From Streptococcus pneumoniae (GTDB lineage: Bacteria > Bacillota > Bacilli > Lactobacillales > Streptococcaceae), in contig JBFDTN010000001.1 of the NCBI GenBank assembly GCA_040719455.1, positions 682,001 to 746,000 on the forward strand: 64,000 nucleotides of DNA, given 5' to 3'. Both the position numbers and the translations under genes were made by a program. Below, in pieces: positions 1 through 7,510 of the stretch (its first letter is position 1; each line of letters starts with the position of its first letter). The notes under the pieces are model-generated. The model was not told where the DNA came from. It saw nothing but the letters and a program-made list of their open reading frames with translations, and did no database searches.

Positions 1-369
1 ATCCTCTGGCAAGGTCTCACGGACTGCCGCATCAAACTGCTCAGGAGTCATTTTGAAGGCAAGATTGGCGATTTGATAGGTAAAAGTAGCCTCACCAATG
101 TCATTGATGACGGTTGTATTATCCCAGTCAAAGACGGCGTATGGCTTTTGGTTCTCCTTATAGTCCTTGCTCATCTTTCCATTTTCTTCGATAAGTTTGA
201 CTAAGCGTGTATGAAGGCTGCCCTCCCAATTACCTTTTGCCAAGACCTTGTCATTCATGGTCGTCTCCATTTTCGTATCAGACATCTTTGTCTCCGTCTC
301 TTTTTGAGCCTGACAAGCTCCTAACAATAGCACAGCTCCGCAGAGCAATACAATCCCTTTTTTCCGCAT
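1..369 (-). CDS. HAD-family phosphatase-like lipoprotein (3' part outside window)
   Basis: The first 123 codons are present; the gene runs off the left edge. The product starts with a short basic-hydrophobic signal ending in the lipobox L16-G17-A18-C19, so it should be lipid-anchored on the outer face of the membrane. At residues 81-85 it has DWDNT, a DxDxT motif I of the haloacid dehalogenase superfamily, where the first Asp is the phosphorylated nucleophile; the surrounding text (VFDWDNTTVINDIGEA) is that of streptococcal HAD lipoproteins. The substrate cannot be told from the fragment. The ATG at 369 has an AAGGAGG ribosome site (379-385) at 9-nt spacing. The gene has its own promoter and a long structured leader (separate entries). 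Confidence 0.85.
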   Translation of the reverse strand, partial: MRKKGIVLLCGAVLLLGACQAQKETETKMSDTKMETTMNDKVLAKGNWEGSLHTRLVKLIEENGKMSKDYKENQKPYAVFDWDNTTVINDIGEATFTYQIANLAFKMTPEQFDAAVRETLPED

Positions 370-410
370 GGAAAAAAACCTCCTTGATAAAATTTATATG
401 GTAAAATACA

Positions 411-498
411 AAAAAATGGCATAGTCATCCTGTTTGATCGTGAAACTCTCGCTTCTTTGCGAACAAAACAGGCGCCTTTGCCATTTTTTGATATTAAC
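411..498 (-). promoter_or_regulatory. Structured 5' leader with terminator-like hairpin, class unknown
   Basis: Between the promoter and the lipoprotein ribosome site the transcript can fold into a compact two-helix structure: an outer stem pairs 479-489 with 411-421 (AAAAATGGCA with TGCCATTTTT) and an inner stem pairs 466-472 with 429-435 (CCTGTTT with AAACAGG). The loop holds a third small stem TCGC/GCGA. The 3' side of the outer stem runs into seven T, so the same hairpin could terminate transcription ahead of the gene. This looks like a cis-regulatory leader (attenuator or riboswitch-like). I could not match it to TPP, FMN, SAM, preQ1, THF or other aptamers I know. Alternatively it simply terminates upstream read-through, but the promoter lies upstream of it. 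Confidence 0.55.
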
Positions 499-504
499 AC
501 TATA

Positions 505-533
505 AGTATAACCTAGATACGGGATATAGTCAA
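505..533 (-). promoter_or_regulatory. Sigma-A promoter of the HAD lipoprotein gene
   Basis: -35 TTGACT (528-533) and -10 TATACT (505-510) are separated by exactly 17 bp, close to the vegetative consensus. Transcription would start near 498, so the hairpin at 411-489 is within the transcript. The promoter lies between the end of the ROK kinase gene and the lipoprotein gene on the same strand. Confidence 0.75.
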
Positions 534-603
534 CTATAAATCGCTTTCAAAGTCTCTATCAACCTTTAGAAAATCTAGCATTATCAAGGCTTTTTGGTGT
601 GTT

Positions 604-1566
604 TTAAGGTTTTAAAAATTTTTCTTGAGATTTGAGATAAAAGCACAATGCTCCTATTAAATTGGCTTGATTGTGAAACTGACAGGCTTCGATAGGAAGA
701 TCAAGCTCTAAAATTGGCAAAGCTTTATCAGCTAATAATCGCTGGTATTCAGCCTTCACTGTATCAATCAAGATTGCCTGCTGACTAATGCCGCCACCAA
801 TCACGACCTTATCTAGCTGAAAGAGGGCAAATAAATTTAAAATGAGATTCGCAATTTCTTGGCAATACGCCTGAAAGGTCTGCATCAAGTTCTCGTCTGC
901 TCCCTCTTTTAAGCGGTTGAACACTTCAATTCCGTCTTCTTGACCAAGCCCCAGTTCTTGACTGGCTTGCTTGACAAACTGAACGGCTGAACCACGATTT
1001 TCTACTAAACTTTGTAATCCTTGTAAATGCAGCCCTAAAATCTGCCCTACTTGCTGAAAAGGCTTTTCCTTTTGCTCCCAAACTTGACGAAGAGAATGGC
1101 GCAAAAAGACTGGCGATTGGAGCTGAGACCATGTGAGCAATTCCCCCCTAGACACCATGCTCAAGCCCACACCTGTCCCTAAGACAAGGGCAGCTCCACA
1201 TTTGCTGTCTCGCAAATGACCTAGCTGAGCTTCTGCCAATCCTGCTGCATCAGCATCGTTTAAGACAGTCACTTCAACTCCTGATTTTTCCTTTAAATAC
1301 TGGGCTAGAGGAAACGTTTTGAGATACGGAATTAAGCCACCTTGAAAGACATAACCTGTCTGACTATCAATGGTACCAGGGCAGGAAATTGCAAGACCTG
1401 AAATAAGGCTCTGGTATTGCTTTATCAAGTTTTCAAGTGTTGCTAGAAACTCTGGCATAGTTGCTGGCGTAGGGACTTTGCTCAAGTCTCTTAGCTCCAT
1501 TTCTTCCGTCATCAGCCCATATTTGATATAGGTTCCTCCAATATCAATCGTTAGATACTGATTCAT
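604..1566 (-). CDS. ROK-family sugar kinase-like protein
   Basis: This 320-residue protein has the ROK/actin-like ATPase signature: phosphate-1 loop DIGGTYIKYG at the N-terminus, the VLNDADAAGLAE segment that carries the catalytic Asp, phosphate-2 loop LVLGTGVG, and an adenosine-type VVIGGGIS near the C-terminus. Length is normal for the family. ROK kinases phosphorylate glucose, N-acetylmannosamine, fructose or similar sugars in the cytoplasm. The cysteine-rich zinc motif (CxCGxxGCxE) of many ROK proteins is absent, so specificity is uncertain. It starts 3 bp after the ABC exporter gene, which indicates co-transcription as the third gene of that operon. No DNA-binding domain is present, so it is a kinase rather than a ROK repressor. 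Confidence 0.85.
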   Translation of the reverse strand: MNQYLTIDIGGTYIKYGLMTEEMELRDLSKVPTPATMPEFLATLENLIKQYQSLISGLAISCPGTIDSQTGYVFQGGLIPYLKTFPLAQYLKEKSGVEVTVLNDADAAGLAEAQLGHLRDSKCGAALVLGTGVGLSMVSRGELLTWSQLQSPVFLRHSLRQVWEQKEKPFQQVGQILGLHLQGLQSLVENRGSAVQFVKQASQELGLGQEDGIEVFNRLKEGADENLMQTFQAYCQEIANLILNLFALFQLDKVVIGGGISQQAILIDTVKAEYQRLLADKALPILELDLPIEACQFHNQANLIGALCFYLKSQEKFLKP

Positions 1567-1569
1567 CTT

Positions 1570-3318
1570 TTACCCTTTCTTCTCCATCATGCCAGCCTGT
1601 AATTGATACATTTTATGATACGTACCTGCTTTTTCTAGCAACTCCTCATGCGTGCCGCTTTCGATAATCTTGCCCTTATCAAGGACATAGATGCAGTTGG
1701 CATCCTGAATGGTCGATAAACGGTGAGCAATGGCAATGGTTGTACGTCCTTGACGCATTTTTTCAAGGGAATGCTGGACAATCTGCTCGGTTTCAGAGTC
1801 AATATTTGCCGTTGCTTCATCCAAAATCAAAATCTTAGGCTGGCTCGCGACTGTCCGTGCAAAGGCAAGCAACTGCCGTTGACCAGTTGAAAAGCTACTA
1901 CCACGCTCAGATACAGGAGCTTGATACCCCTTAGGTAATTTCTGAATGAATTGGTCTGCGTCAACAAATTCTGCAGCAGCCCGCACTTCTTCGTCTGAAA
2001 TGTCTTGGTACATCTTGATATTGGATTCAATCGTGCCGTGATATAAGAAAGGATCTTGTAAGACAAGCCCGATATTCTTGCGCAATTCTGCTTGTGAAAA
2101 CTGACGAATGTCCTGTCCGTCAATCAAGACCTGACCCGATTCGAATTCATAAAAGCGCATCAAGACATTGATAATCGAAGACTTACCAGAGCCTGTCGCT
2201 CCGACAAAGGCAATGGTTTCGCCCTGCTTGACTTGAAAAGAAATACCGTCCAAAATCCGCCGTTTTCCATCATAAGAGAAAGACACGTCACGAAATTCGA
2301 TAATGCCTTCTTCAATTGTCGCAGTACTGTTTCCCTGACTCGGTTCAAAACCAGTCTCATCAATCAAGTCAAAAACTCGACCAGCAGATACCATTGAAGT
2401 TTGCAAGGTCGAAAAGTTTTGGGTTACTTCAATCAAGGGATCAAACAGGCGATTGACATATTGGATAAAGGCATACATAAGCCCTGCTGAAATGCCAACA
2501 TCAAGACCACGGAAGCCAAAATAAGCCATTAACAGCGCATAGGCAAGGAGTTTTAGAAGCGACATAGCAGGTCGCAAGAACAGGCTGTCAAGAGCCATCG
2601 AGCGATTGGCATAAGCCACATGCTCTCGATTGATTTCCTCAAATTCCGCCTTCAAGCGCTCTTCCTGACTGAAAGCCTGAATAATCCGAATCCCCTCGAT
2701 ACTCTCAGACAGTTTACTATTGATATCGCTCAAGAGACTTCTGGTCTTAGCGATAACAGTAACCGATTTTTTGCGGTAGAGATTGACCAAGATAAAGATA
2801 ACTGGGAGCAAAAGCGCCACCAAAGCAGTCAAGCGGACATCCAACATCAGCATGGTATAAAGAGTCACACTGAAAATAAAGACGGCTGAGATAAAGCTGG
2901 ATAAAATCCCTGAAAACATTTCAGAGATGGCCTCGGTATCATTGGTAATCCTAGAGACAATCGAACCTGAAGGTGTCCGATCAAAATAGGACATGCCCAA
3001 ACGCTCCATATTGGCAAAAGCGTCTCTGCGAATGTCACGCACAATGCTGTAAGAAACCCTTGCAAAAAAGAGATTTCCAAAATACTGAATCAGTGTCTGT
3101 ACGACATACATCAGATAATAGCCAACCAAAATCATGACCGCCGTCTGATTGACATGACTCAAATAATGGTCGATAAAATGAGAGGCAATCAGGGGAATGA
3201 TATTTTTCACAACGGTTGTTAATAAGAGCAGGCCAAGGGCAAGTGCCGTCAACCATTTATAGGGCTTTAAATAGGTCAGCAAACGTTTAAAAACAGCCCA
3301 TTGATTAGCTTTCTTCAT
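1570..3318 (-). CDS. ABC exporter half-transporter, subunit B (YheH/BmrD-like)
   Basis: This 582-residue protein has six N-terminal membrane segments and a C-terminal ATPase. Walker A is GATGSGKSS (around residue 370), Walker B is ILILDEATANID with the catalytic Glu present, and the switch His is in IAHRLST. The signature motif reads FSTGQ rather than LSGGQ. The partner encoded just upstream has the opposite pattern (good signature, Asp in place of the catalytic Glu). The two therefore form one canonical and one degenerate ATP site, as in heterodimeric multidrug exporters of the BmrCD/YheIH type. Its start overlaps the end of the partner gene by 14 bp. Substrate cannot be read from sequence; drug or lipid export is inference. 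Confidence 0.9.
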   Translation of the reverse strand: MKKANQWAVFKRLLTYLKPYKWLTALALGLLLLTTVVKNIIPLIASHFIDHYLSHVNQTAVMILVGYYLMYVVQTLIQYFGNLFFARVSYSIVRDIRRDAFANMERLGMSYFDRTPSGSIVSRITNDTEAISEMFSGILSSFISAVFIFSVTLYTMLMLDVRLTALVALLLPVIFILVNLYRKKSVTVIAKTRSLLSDINSKLSESIEGIRIIQAFSQEERLKAEFEEINREHVAYANRSMALDSLFLRPAMSLLKLLAYALLMAYFGFRGLDVGISAGLMYAFIQYVNRLFDPLIEVTQNFSTLQTSMVSAGRVFDLIDETGFEPSQGNSTATIEEGIIEFRDVSFSYDGKRRILDGISFQVKQGETIAFVGATGSGKSSIINVLMRFYEFESGQVLIDGQDIRQFSQAELRKNIGLVLQDPFLYHGTIESNIKMYQDISDEEVRAAAEFVDADQFIQKLPKGYQAPVSERGSSFSTGQRQLLAFARTVASQPKILILDEATANIDSETEQIVQHSLEKMRQGRTTIAIAHRLSTIQDANCIYVLDKGKIIESGTHEELLEKAGTYHKMYQLQAGMMEKKG

Positions 3319-5053
3319 TTGGCACCTCCTCCATTTCTAGCTGTTGGGAAGCGTAGGTCTCCGCATACCAGCCACCTTGCGCAAGCAATTCCTCATGACG
3401 GCCACGCTCGATGATTTTCCCGTCCTGCATCACCAAGATTAAGTCTGCATGGACAACTGCTGACAAGCGGTGGGCCGCAATAATCGTAGTCTTAGCTTGC
3501 CGTGTTTCTTTGAGATTTTCGATAATGGCATGCTCCGTTTTCGCATCGACCGCCGACAAGGAGTCGTCTAAGATTAGAATCTCAGGATTTAAAATCATGG
3601 CACGACTCATTGCAATCCGCTGCTTTTGACCGCCTGACAAGGATACCCCTTTTTCGCCAATTAGCGTATCAAAGCCCTCTGGCATGGCTACGATGTCTTC
3701 ATAGACATAAGAAAGTTTCGTCGCCTCTTCGACCTGTTCTCGTGATAAATTAGGATTTCCAAAACGGACATTTTCCAAAATCGTGGTTGCAAATAAGAAT
3801 TGATCCTGCGGTACATAGCCGATTAGTTTGCGCAAATCGCTCAAGCGATAGTCTCGAATATCATGCCCATTGAGCGTAATGCTCCCAGCTGTCACATCGT
3901 GCTCTCGCAATAACAGTTTCATCAAACTGGTCTTTCCAGAACCAGTCTGCCCAACCAAGCCCAAGGTCTGACCTTTCTCTAAAGCAAAGTGAATAGCTGA
4001 TAAAGTTTCAGACTCTTCGTAGCTGAAGCTCTCCACATCATAGACTAAGCGACCATTTACAACTGTCTCAACAGGATGTTCTGGCTCTTTAATATCTTCT
4101 TTCTGTGCTAACAGCGTATGAATCCGGTCATAGGACACACTTCCACGCTGAGCAATGTTAAATAAGAAACCAATCGCCATCAAAGGCCAAACCAGCATAT
4201 CAAGATAGGTCACAAAGGTCACTAGATCCCCAATGGTCACCTGGCCTCGGGCAATCATCATAGCACCAACCGCTAAGGTCAAGACATACGAGCCTCCAAT
4301 AAAGAGCAAAACAAGTGGATCAAACATGACATCATAGGTCATGGTTCGCATATTTTTCACAAAAGCCATCTCATTGACCTCTTGAAAAGAAGCAATTTCC
4401 TCTTCTTGGTAGCCAAAGGACTTGGTCACCTTGATCCCTGCCACACTCTCTTGCACCTTATTGTTCAATTCTGAAAAGGCAGCTTGAGAACCCTTGGTTG
4501 CCTCATGAGTTTTCCGCCCTAGCTTACTGGTAGCAAGCGCCATAAATGGCAGGGGAATCACCGCAATCAAGGTCATTTGCCAAGAAATAGTGAAAAACAT
4601 GGTGATCAGAGTCACCAAAGCCGTAATGGAAGCATCCACTGCCGACATAACACCGCCACCTGCCAAACGAGTTAAAGAGTTGATATCATTGGTCGCATGC
4701 GCCATTAAGTCTCCCGTCCGGTATTTCTGATAAAAAGACGGAGACATTTTTGTAAAATGCTCAAACAAACGATAGCGAATGATTTGCCCCAAACGGTAAG
4801 AAGTCCCTAAAATATACATCCGCCAAATATAACGTAACCCATACATGGCAAATGCAGCAAGAATCAAATAAAAGAGCTGCAAAAGCAGATCTCCCTTCGT
4901 CAAATCACCACGCGTAATAGCATCAATGACAGACCCCATAATTTTCGGTGGAATCAAATTTAAAACAGCGACCAAGCTCAAGGAAGCAATTCCGATGAGA
5001 TAGCGCCGTTTTTCCTCCTTAAAAAACCACCAGAGATTTTTAATAATCGACAT
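3305..5053 (-). CDS. ABC exporter half-transporter, subunit A (YheI/BmrC-like)
   Basis: This is the first gene of the exporter operon, 582 residues, with an N-terminal six-helix exporter domain and a C-terminal nucleotide-binding domain. Walker A is GQTGSGKTS, the signature is canonical LSGGQKQR, and Walker B reads ILILDDSLSAVD, so the usual catalytic Glu is Asp. That places the degenerate, non-hydrolysing site on this subunit, complementary to the partner downstream. The order A-B matches the BmrC-BmrD arrangement of Firmicutes. The gene has its own extended -10 promoter and is followed by the B subunit and the ROK kinase with overlaps or tiny gaps, so all three are probably one transcript. 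Confidence 0.9.
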   Translation of the reverse strand: MSIIKNLWWFFKEEKRRYLIGIASLSLVAVLNLIPPKIMGSVIDAITRGDLTKGDLLLQLFYLILAAFAMYGLRYIWRMYILGTSYRLGQIIRYRLFEHFTKMSPSFYQKYRTGDLMAHATNDINSLTRLAGGGVMSAVDASITALVTLITMFFTISWQMTLIAVIPLPFMALATSKLGRKTHEATKGSQAAFSELNNKVQESVAGIKVTKSFGYQEEEIASFQEVNEMAFVKNMRTMTYDVMFDPLVLLFIGGSYVLTLAVGAMMIARGQVTIGDLVTFVTYLDMLVWPLMAIGFLFNIAQRGSVSYDRIHTLLAQKEDIKEPEHPVETVVNGRLVYDVESFSYEESETLSAIHFALEKGQTLGLVGQTGSGKTSLMKLLLREHDVTAGSITLNGHDIRDYRLSDLRKLIGYVPQDQFLFATTILENVRFGNPNLSREQVEEATKLSYVYEDIVAMPEGFDTLIGEKGVSLSGGQKQRIAMSRAMILNPEILILDDSLSAVDAKTEHAIIENLKETRQAKTTIIAAHRLSAVVHADLILVMQDGKIIERGRHEELLAQGGWYAETYASQQLEMEEVPNEES

Positions 5054-5097
5054 GAATTTTCTTTCTATTGCTCTGATTTTTTAAGCATACTTTTTCT

Positions 5098-5106
5098 ATT
5101 ATATCA
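5098..5106 (-). promoter_or_regulatory. Extended -10 promoter of the ABC exporter operon
   Basis: TGATATAAT (TGn plus TATAAT, 5098-5106) lies 45-55 bp upstream of the ATG at 5053. No good -35 stands at 17 bp, as is usual for extended -10 promoters in streptococci. Confidence 0.6.
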
Positions 5107-5150
5107 TAAATTGTAAGAGAAGATTCATACTAAGATTTTCCAAAAATAGA

Positions 5151-5186
5151 ACAGAGAAGAAATGCTGGCTCTTCTCTGTTAATTTT
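5151..5186 (-). terminator. Terminator after the MerR-cupin operon
   Basis: AACAGAGAAGA and TCTTCTCTGTT form an 11-bp stem with a short loop. Minus-strand reading gives a trailing CTATTTTT; plus-strand reading gives AATTTTT. The only gene that ends toward it is the cupin and its remnant on the minus strand. Confidence 0.65.
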
Positions 5187-5209
5187 TCAATAAATGGACG
5201 TCAGAAATC

Positions 5210-5284
5210 TCAATCATCATTTAAAGCAGCAAATTGGGGCGCTAACTCTCCCAATCTGTCTCGCCTAGCGGTCTGTTTTTTCAT
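5210..5284 (-). pseudogene. Remnant of carboxymuconolactone decarboxylase-family gene (first 24 codons)
   Basis: An ATG at 5284 is preceded by a strong GAGGAG site that overlaps the cupin stop codon, and opens a 24-codon frame, MKKQTARRDRLGELAP then QFAALNDD, followed by TGA. This is the typical N-terminus of small carboxymuconolactone decarboxylase (AhpD-like) proteins, which normally continue for another 80-100 residues. Nothing downstream continues the protein in any frame, so the rest was deleted. CMD proteins are often encoded next to cupins of the kind found upstream, which supports the identification. It may be translated as a short peptide but cannot be an active enzyme. Confidence 0.7.
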
Positions 5285-5288
5285 CGTC

Positions 5289-5705
5289 CTACTCCTCGTC
5301 TAATTGTGCATATTCTTCATCACTCACAGCCTCGTAAAATTCACTTTTTCCTGCAGTGATAACGATGTGTTCAAACCAGCTATCCTTTGTCGCTCCGTGC
5401 CAGTGTTTGACACCCTTATCCGTCACAATAACATCTCCTGCTGTCAGACGACGAGCGGATTTTCCCTCTTCTTGGTACCACCCCTCACCCCCTGTCACTA
5501 AAAGAATCTGATAACCATCTACATGGACATGCCAGTGGTTGCGGCAACTCGGCTCAAACGTCACATTTGCAACGGCCACTTGTCCATCTGGTGCTTGAGC
5601 CAGTATGTCTAAGTAGGACTGACCTGTAAAGACAGCTTGGTAGGCTTCGTTTTTATCCCCCATTTTAAAGGGACTTTCTTGTCTCAACATTGCTAAATCT
5701 GCCAT
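5289..5705 (-). CDS. Cupin-domain protein
   Basis: This single-domain cupin has 138 residues. Metal-binding residues are visible: cupin motif 1 contains NHWHVHVDGYQILLV, and motif 2 contains GDVIVTDKGVKHWHGA. It belongs to the type often paired with carboxymuconolactone decarboxylase-family proteins; here that partner survives only as the 24-codon remnant just downstream. The gene starts 2 bp after the MerR regulator gene, so it is co-transcribed with it and probably serves in a response to reactive aldehydes, quinones or oxidants. That role is inferred from context; no substrate can be read. Clusters of Trp/His around the barrel are intact. Confidence 0.85.
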   Translation of the reverse strand: MADLAMLRQESPFKMGDKNEAYQAVFTGQSYLDILAQAPDGQVAVANVTFEPSCRNHWHVHVDGYQILLVTGGEGWYQEEGKSARRLTAGDVIVTDKGVKHWHGATKDSWFEHIVITAGKSEFYEAVSDEEYAQLDEE

Positions 5706-5707
5706 CT

Positions 5708-6097
5708 CTATTCTCCTTTTTTAAACAAGTTTCCCTCCATCTCCACCATGACTTTCTCATAGTTAGCAATCTTATAGTCCAGTCGGCTGATAGCTGCTAA
5801 TAGCTCATCCGCCTTTTTCTGCAATTTTTCGCGTTCCTCCATTAAAATCGAACGACGCTCTGCAAGATGTTGCTCTTCTCCATCCTGACACAAGCTAATA
5901 TAGTCAATCAGGCTCTCAACCGACACCCCTGCACTCCTAAAACATCGAACAAATTCGAGCGCCGCCAAATCTCGTTCGCTAAAATCACGAATGCCAGCAC
6001 TATTTCTCTGAACCTTTGGAATCAAGCCAATCCGCTCATAATACCGAATCGTATCGCTTGACAAACCGGATAATTCACTGGCTTTTTTGATATTCAT
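5708..6097 (-). CDS. MerR-family transcriptional regulator
   Basis: This 129-residue protein has the MerR winged helix at the N-terminus (MNIKKASELSGLSSDTIRYY and then ERIGLI), a linker, and a long antiparallel coiled-coil helix (about residues 78-120). There is no cysteine-rich metal loop, so it is closer to the AdhR/YfmP group that responds to aldehydes or electrophiles than to mercury or copper sensors. It leads an operon with the cupin gene. Its own promoter has the 19-bp spacer and central dyad typical of MerR control, which suggests autoregulation. A second promoter with the same layout lies upstream of the damaged NAD(P)-binding gene at 8.7-9.3 kb, likely the same regulon. Confidence 0.88.
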   Translation of the reverse strand: MNIKKASELSGLSSDTIRYYERIGLIPKVQRNSAGIRDFSERDLAALEFVRCFRSAGVSVESLIDYISLCQDGEEQHLAERRSILMEEREKLQKKADELLAAISRLDYKIANYEKVMVEMEGNLFKKGE

Positions 6098-6120
6098 CTA
6101 ACCACCTCTTTTCTTTACTT

Positions 6121-6151
6121 AGTATATACCTTGGAGTAGACTCTAAGTCAA
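6121..6151 (-). promoter_or_regulatory. MerR-type promoter/operator with 19-bp spacer
   Basis: -35 TTGACT (6146-6151) and -10 TATACT (6121-6126) are 19 bp apart, the overlong spacing that MerR activators correct by untwisting DNA. The spacer holds the dyad CTTAGAGT-CT-ACTCCAAG (7 of 8 positions symmetric), a plausible binding site for the MerR protein encoded immediately downstream. Confidence 0.75.
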
Positions 6152-6162
6152 GTATTTTCAAA

Positions 6163-6196
6163 AAAAGAGACTGAGCACTATGTTCTCAGTCTCTAA
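6163..6196 (-). terminator. Terminator of the ATP-cone gene
   Basis: AGAGACTGAG and CTCAGTCTCT pair around a 9-nt loop, followed on the minus strand by TTTTTTT. It sits right after the stop codon of the ATP-cone gene and before the MerR promoter. Confidence 0.85.
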
Positions 6197-6200
6197 TCGA

Positions 6201-6539
6201 TTAACGAATTTGTTCAAAATGAAGATGAACAGCAATGTGCTCACCATAGCCACTGCGCTCTAAATCGCGCTGCAAACGGTAAGAAATATAATGCTCTGCA
6301 ATGGTGATGTAGCCAGCACCCAATAAGCGGTGTTCTACCATAGATTGAATCATGCTAATGGTGGCACGTTCTACCTTGGCATCTTCCAAATCCAAGACAA
6401 CTTTTTTTGTGACTTGAGCTAGGTTTTGACGCAAATCATCTGTCAGGACATAGACGGTTTGCGCTGCCTTTAAAATCGCTTGATAAATCTTATCTGGGTT
6501 AAATTCAGTAATTTGCCCATCTCGTTTAATCACTTGCAT
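6201..6539 (-). CDS. Stand-alone ATP-cone domain protein
   Basis: This 112-residue product is an ATP-cone: the N-terminus MQVIKRDGQITEFNPDKIYQ is the typical beta-strand and helix start (KRDG..FNPDKI), followed by the helical bundle that binds ATP or dATP. Such cones sit at the N-terminus of ribonucleotide reductases (NrdA, NrdD) and in NrdR. Here no reductase domain or NrdR zinc ribbon is attached; the protein ends after the cone with a short tail. It may be a nucleotide-sensing regulator or a relic of an NrdD duplication. The frame is intact, with an AGAGGAAG ribosome site and its own terminator, so it looks functional. dapA lies upstream on the same strand. Confidence 0.8.
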   Translation of the reverse strand: MQVIKRDGQITEFNPDKIYQAILKAAQTVYVLTDDLRQNLAQVTKKVVLDLEDAKVERATISMIQSMVEHRLLGAGYITIAEHYISYRLQRDLERSGYGEHIAVHLHFEQIR

Positions 6540-6590
6540 GGTCTTCCTCTTTTCTATCAGTCATTTCAACCTATTATACCATACTTAGCG

Positions 6591-7472
6591 TTATTTTTCC
6601 ATTGCTGCAATAACAGCTTTCGCTTCTTCTTCTGTACAAGCAACCAGTGGCAAGCGCAGTGGTCCTACCTCAAATCCTTGGTGATTGAGGACTGCTTTTA
6701 ACGGTGCTGGGCTAGTTGTTGAAAAGAGCGCATCTACTTTTGGCAATAATTTGCGTTGAATGTTAGCTGCTTCTGCCACATCTCCCTTGTCCAACGCCTC
6801 AAACATAGCATGGAAATCATCCCCGTTTGTGTGAGCTGCTACACTAATCACCCCTTGAGCTCCAAGTGCTTTAGCGTGGAAAGCCTCGCCATCTTCTCCT
6901 GTATAGACCAGAAAATCTTCTGGCGCATTTTCTACCAGATTCGAAATGGTGGCTACACCTGTACAATCCTTAATCGCAATGATGTTGGGATGCTCAGCCA
7001 AACGGAGAGACGTTTCCACCGTCAAACCAGCCACGGTGCGCCCAGGTACATTGTAGACCATAATCGGTAGACTGCTAGCATCAGCAATCGCCTTGTAATG
7101 CTGATAAAGCCCTTCTTGCGTTGGCTTATTGTAATAAGGTGTGACTGCAAGCCCAGCTGCAAATCCGCCAAAGGCTGCTACCTCACGCGCAAATTCAATC
7201 GAATCTCTTGTATCATTCGTTCCAATACCTGCGATCAAAGGCACACGACCAGCGACGATGCGTTGCACTTCTGCAAAGAGTTCCAACTCTTCCTCGTGGG
7301 TGAGTGTTGGACTTTCTCCCGTTGTCCCTGCCAAAATCAAACCTTCTGTATGGTGGGCAAGGAGGTGTTCAATCAACTTAGGCAATGCCTTAAAGTTGAT
7401 ACTTCCGTCTTCATGAAAAGGCGTAACGAGCGCCGTAATAATGCGTGCTTTTCTCAATTCTTCTAGTGACAT
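6591..7472 (-). CDS. dapA: 4-hydroxy-tetrahydrodipicolinate synthase
   Basis: DapA condenses pyruvate with L-aspartate-4-semialdehyde, the first committed step to diaminopimelate and lysine. The 293-residue protein has normal length and shows GTTGESPTL (pyruvate-binding loop), Tyr140 in MVYNVPGRT and the Schiff-base Lys168 in AIKDCTG. The ATG at 7472 has a TTAGGAGG site 5 bp upstream. It follows asd with a 38-bp gap on the same strand, so the enzyme making its substrate is co-transcribed. In streptococci the product feeds lysine for the peptidoglycan cross-bridge as well as protein. Confidence 0.96.
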   Translation of the reverse strand: MSLEELRKARIITALVTPFHEDGSINFKALPKLIEHLLAHHTEGLILAGTTGESPTLTHEEELELFAEVQRIVAGRVPLIAGIGTNDTRDSIEFAREVAAFGGFAAGLAVTPYYNKPTQEGLYQHYKAIADASSLPIMVYNVPGRTVAGLTVETSLRLAEHPNIIAIKDCTGVATISNLVENAPEDFLVYTGEDGEAFHAKALGAQGVISVAAHTNGDDFHAMFEALDKGDVAEAANIQRKLLPKVDALFSTTSPAPLKAVLNHQGFEVGPLRLPLVACTEEEAKAVIAAMEK

Positions 7473-7510
7473 TGTTTCCTCCTAAGTGATGATATTGTCA
7501 TGTAATTTGC

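Noticed and set aside
207-404. 65-codon plus-strand ORF
   Set aside because: It is antisense to the HAD lipoprotein gene, whose signal peptide and DWDNT motif are unmistakable.
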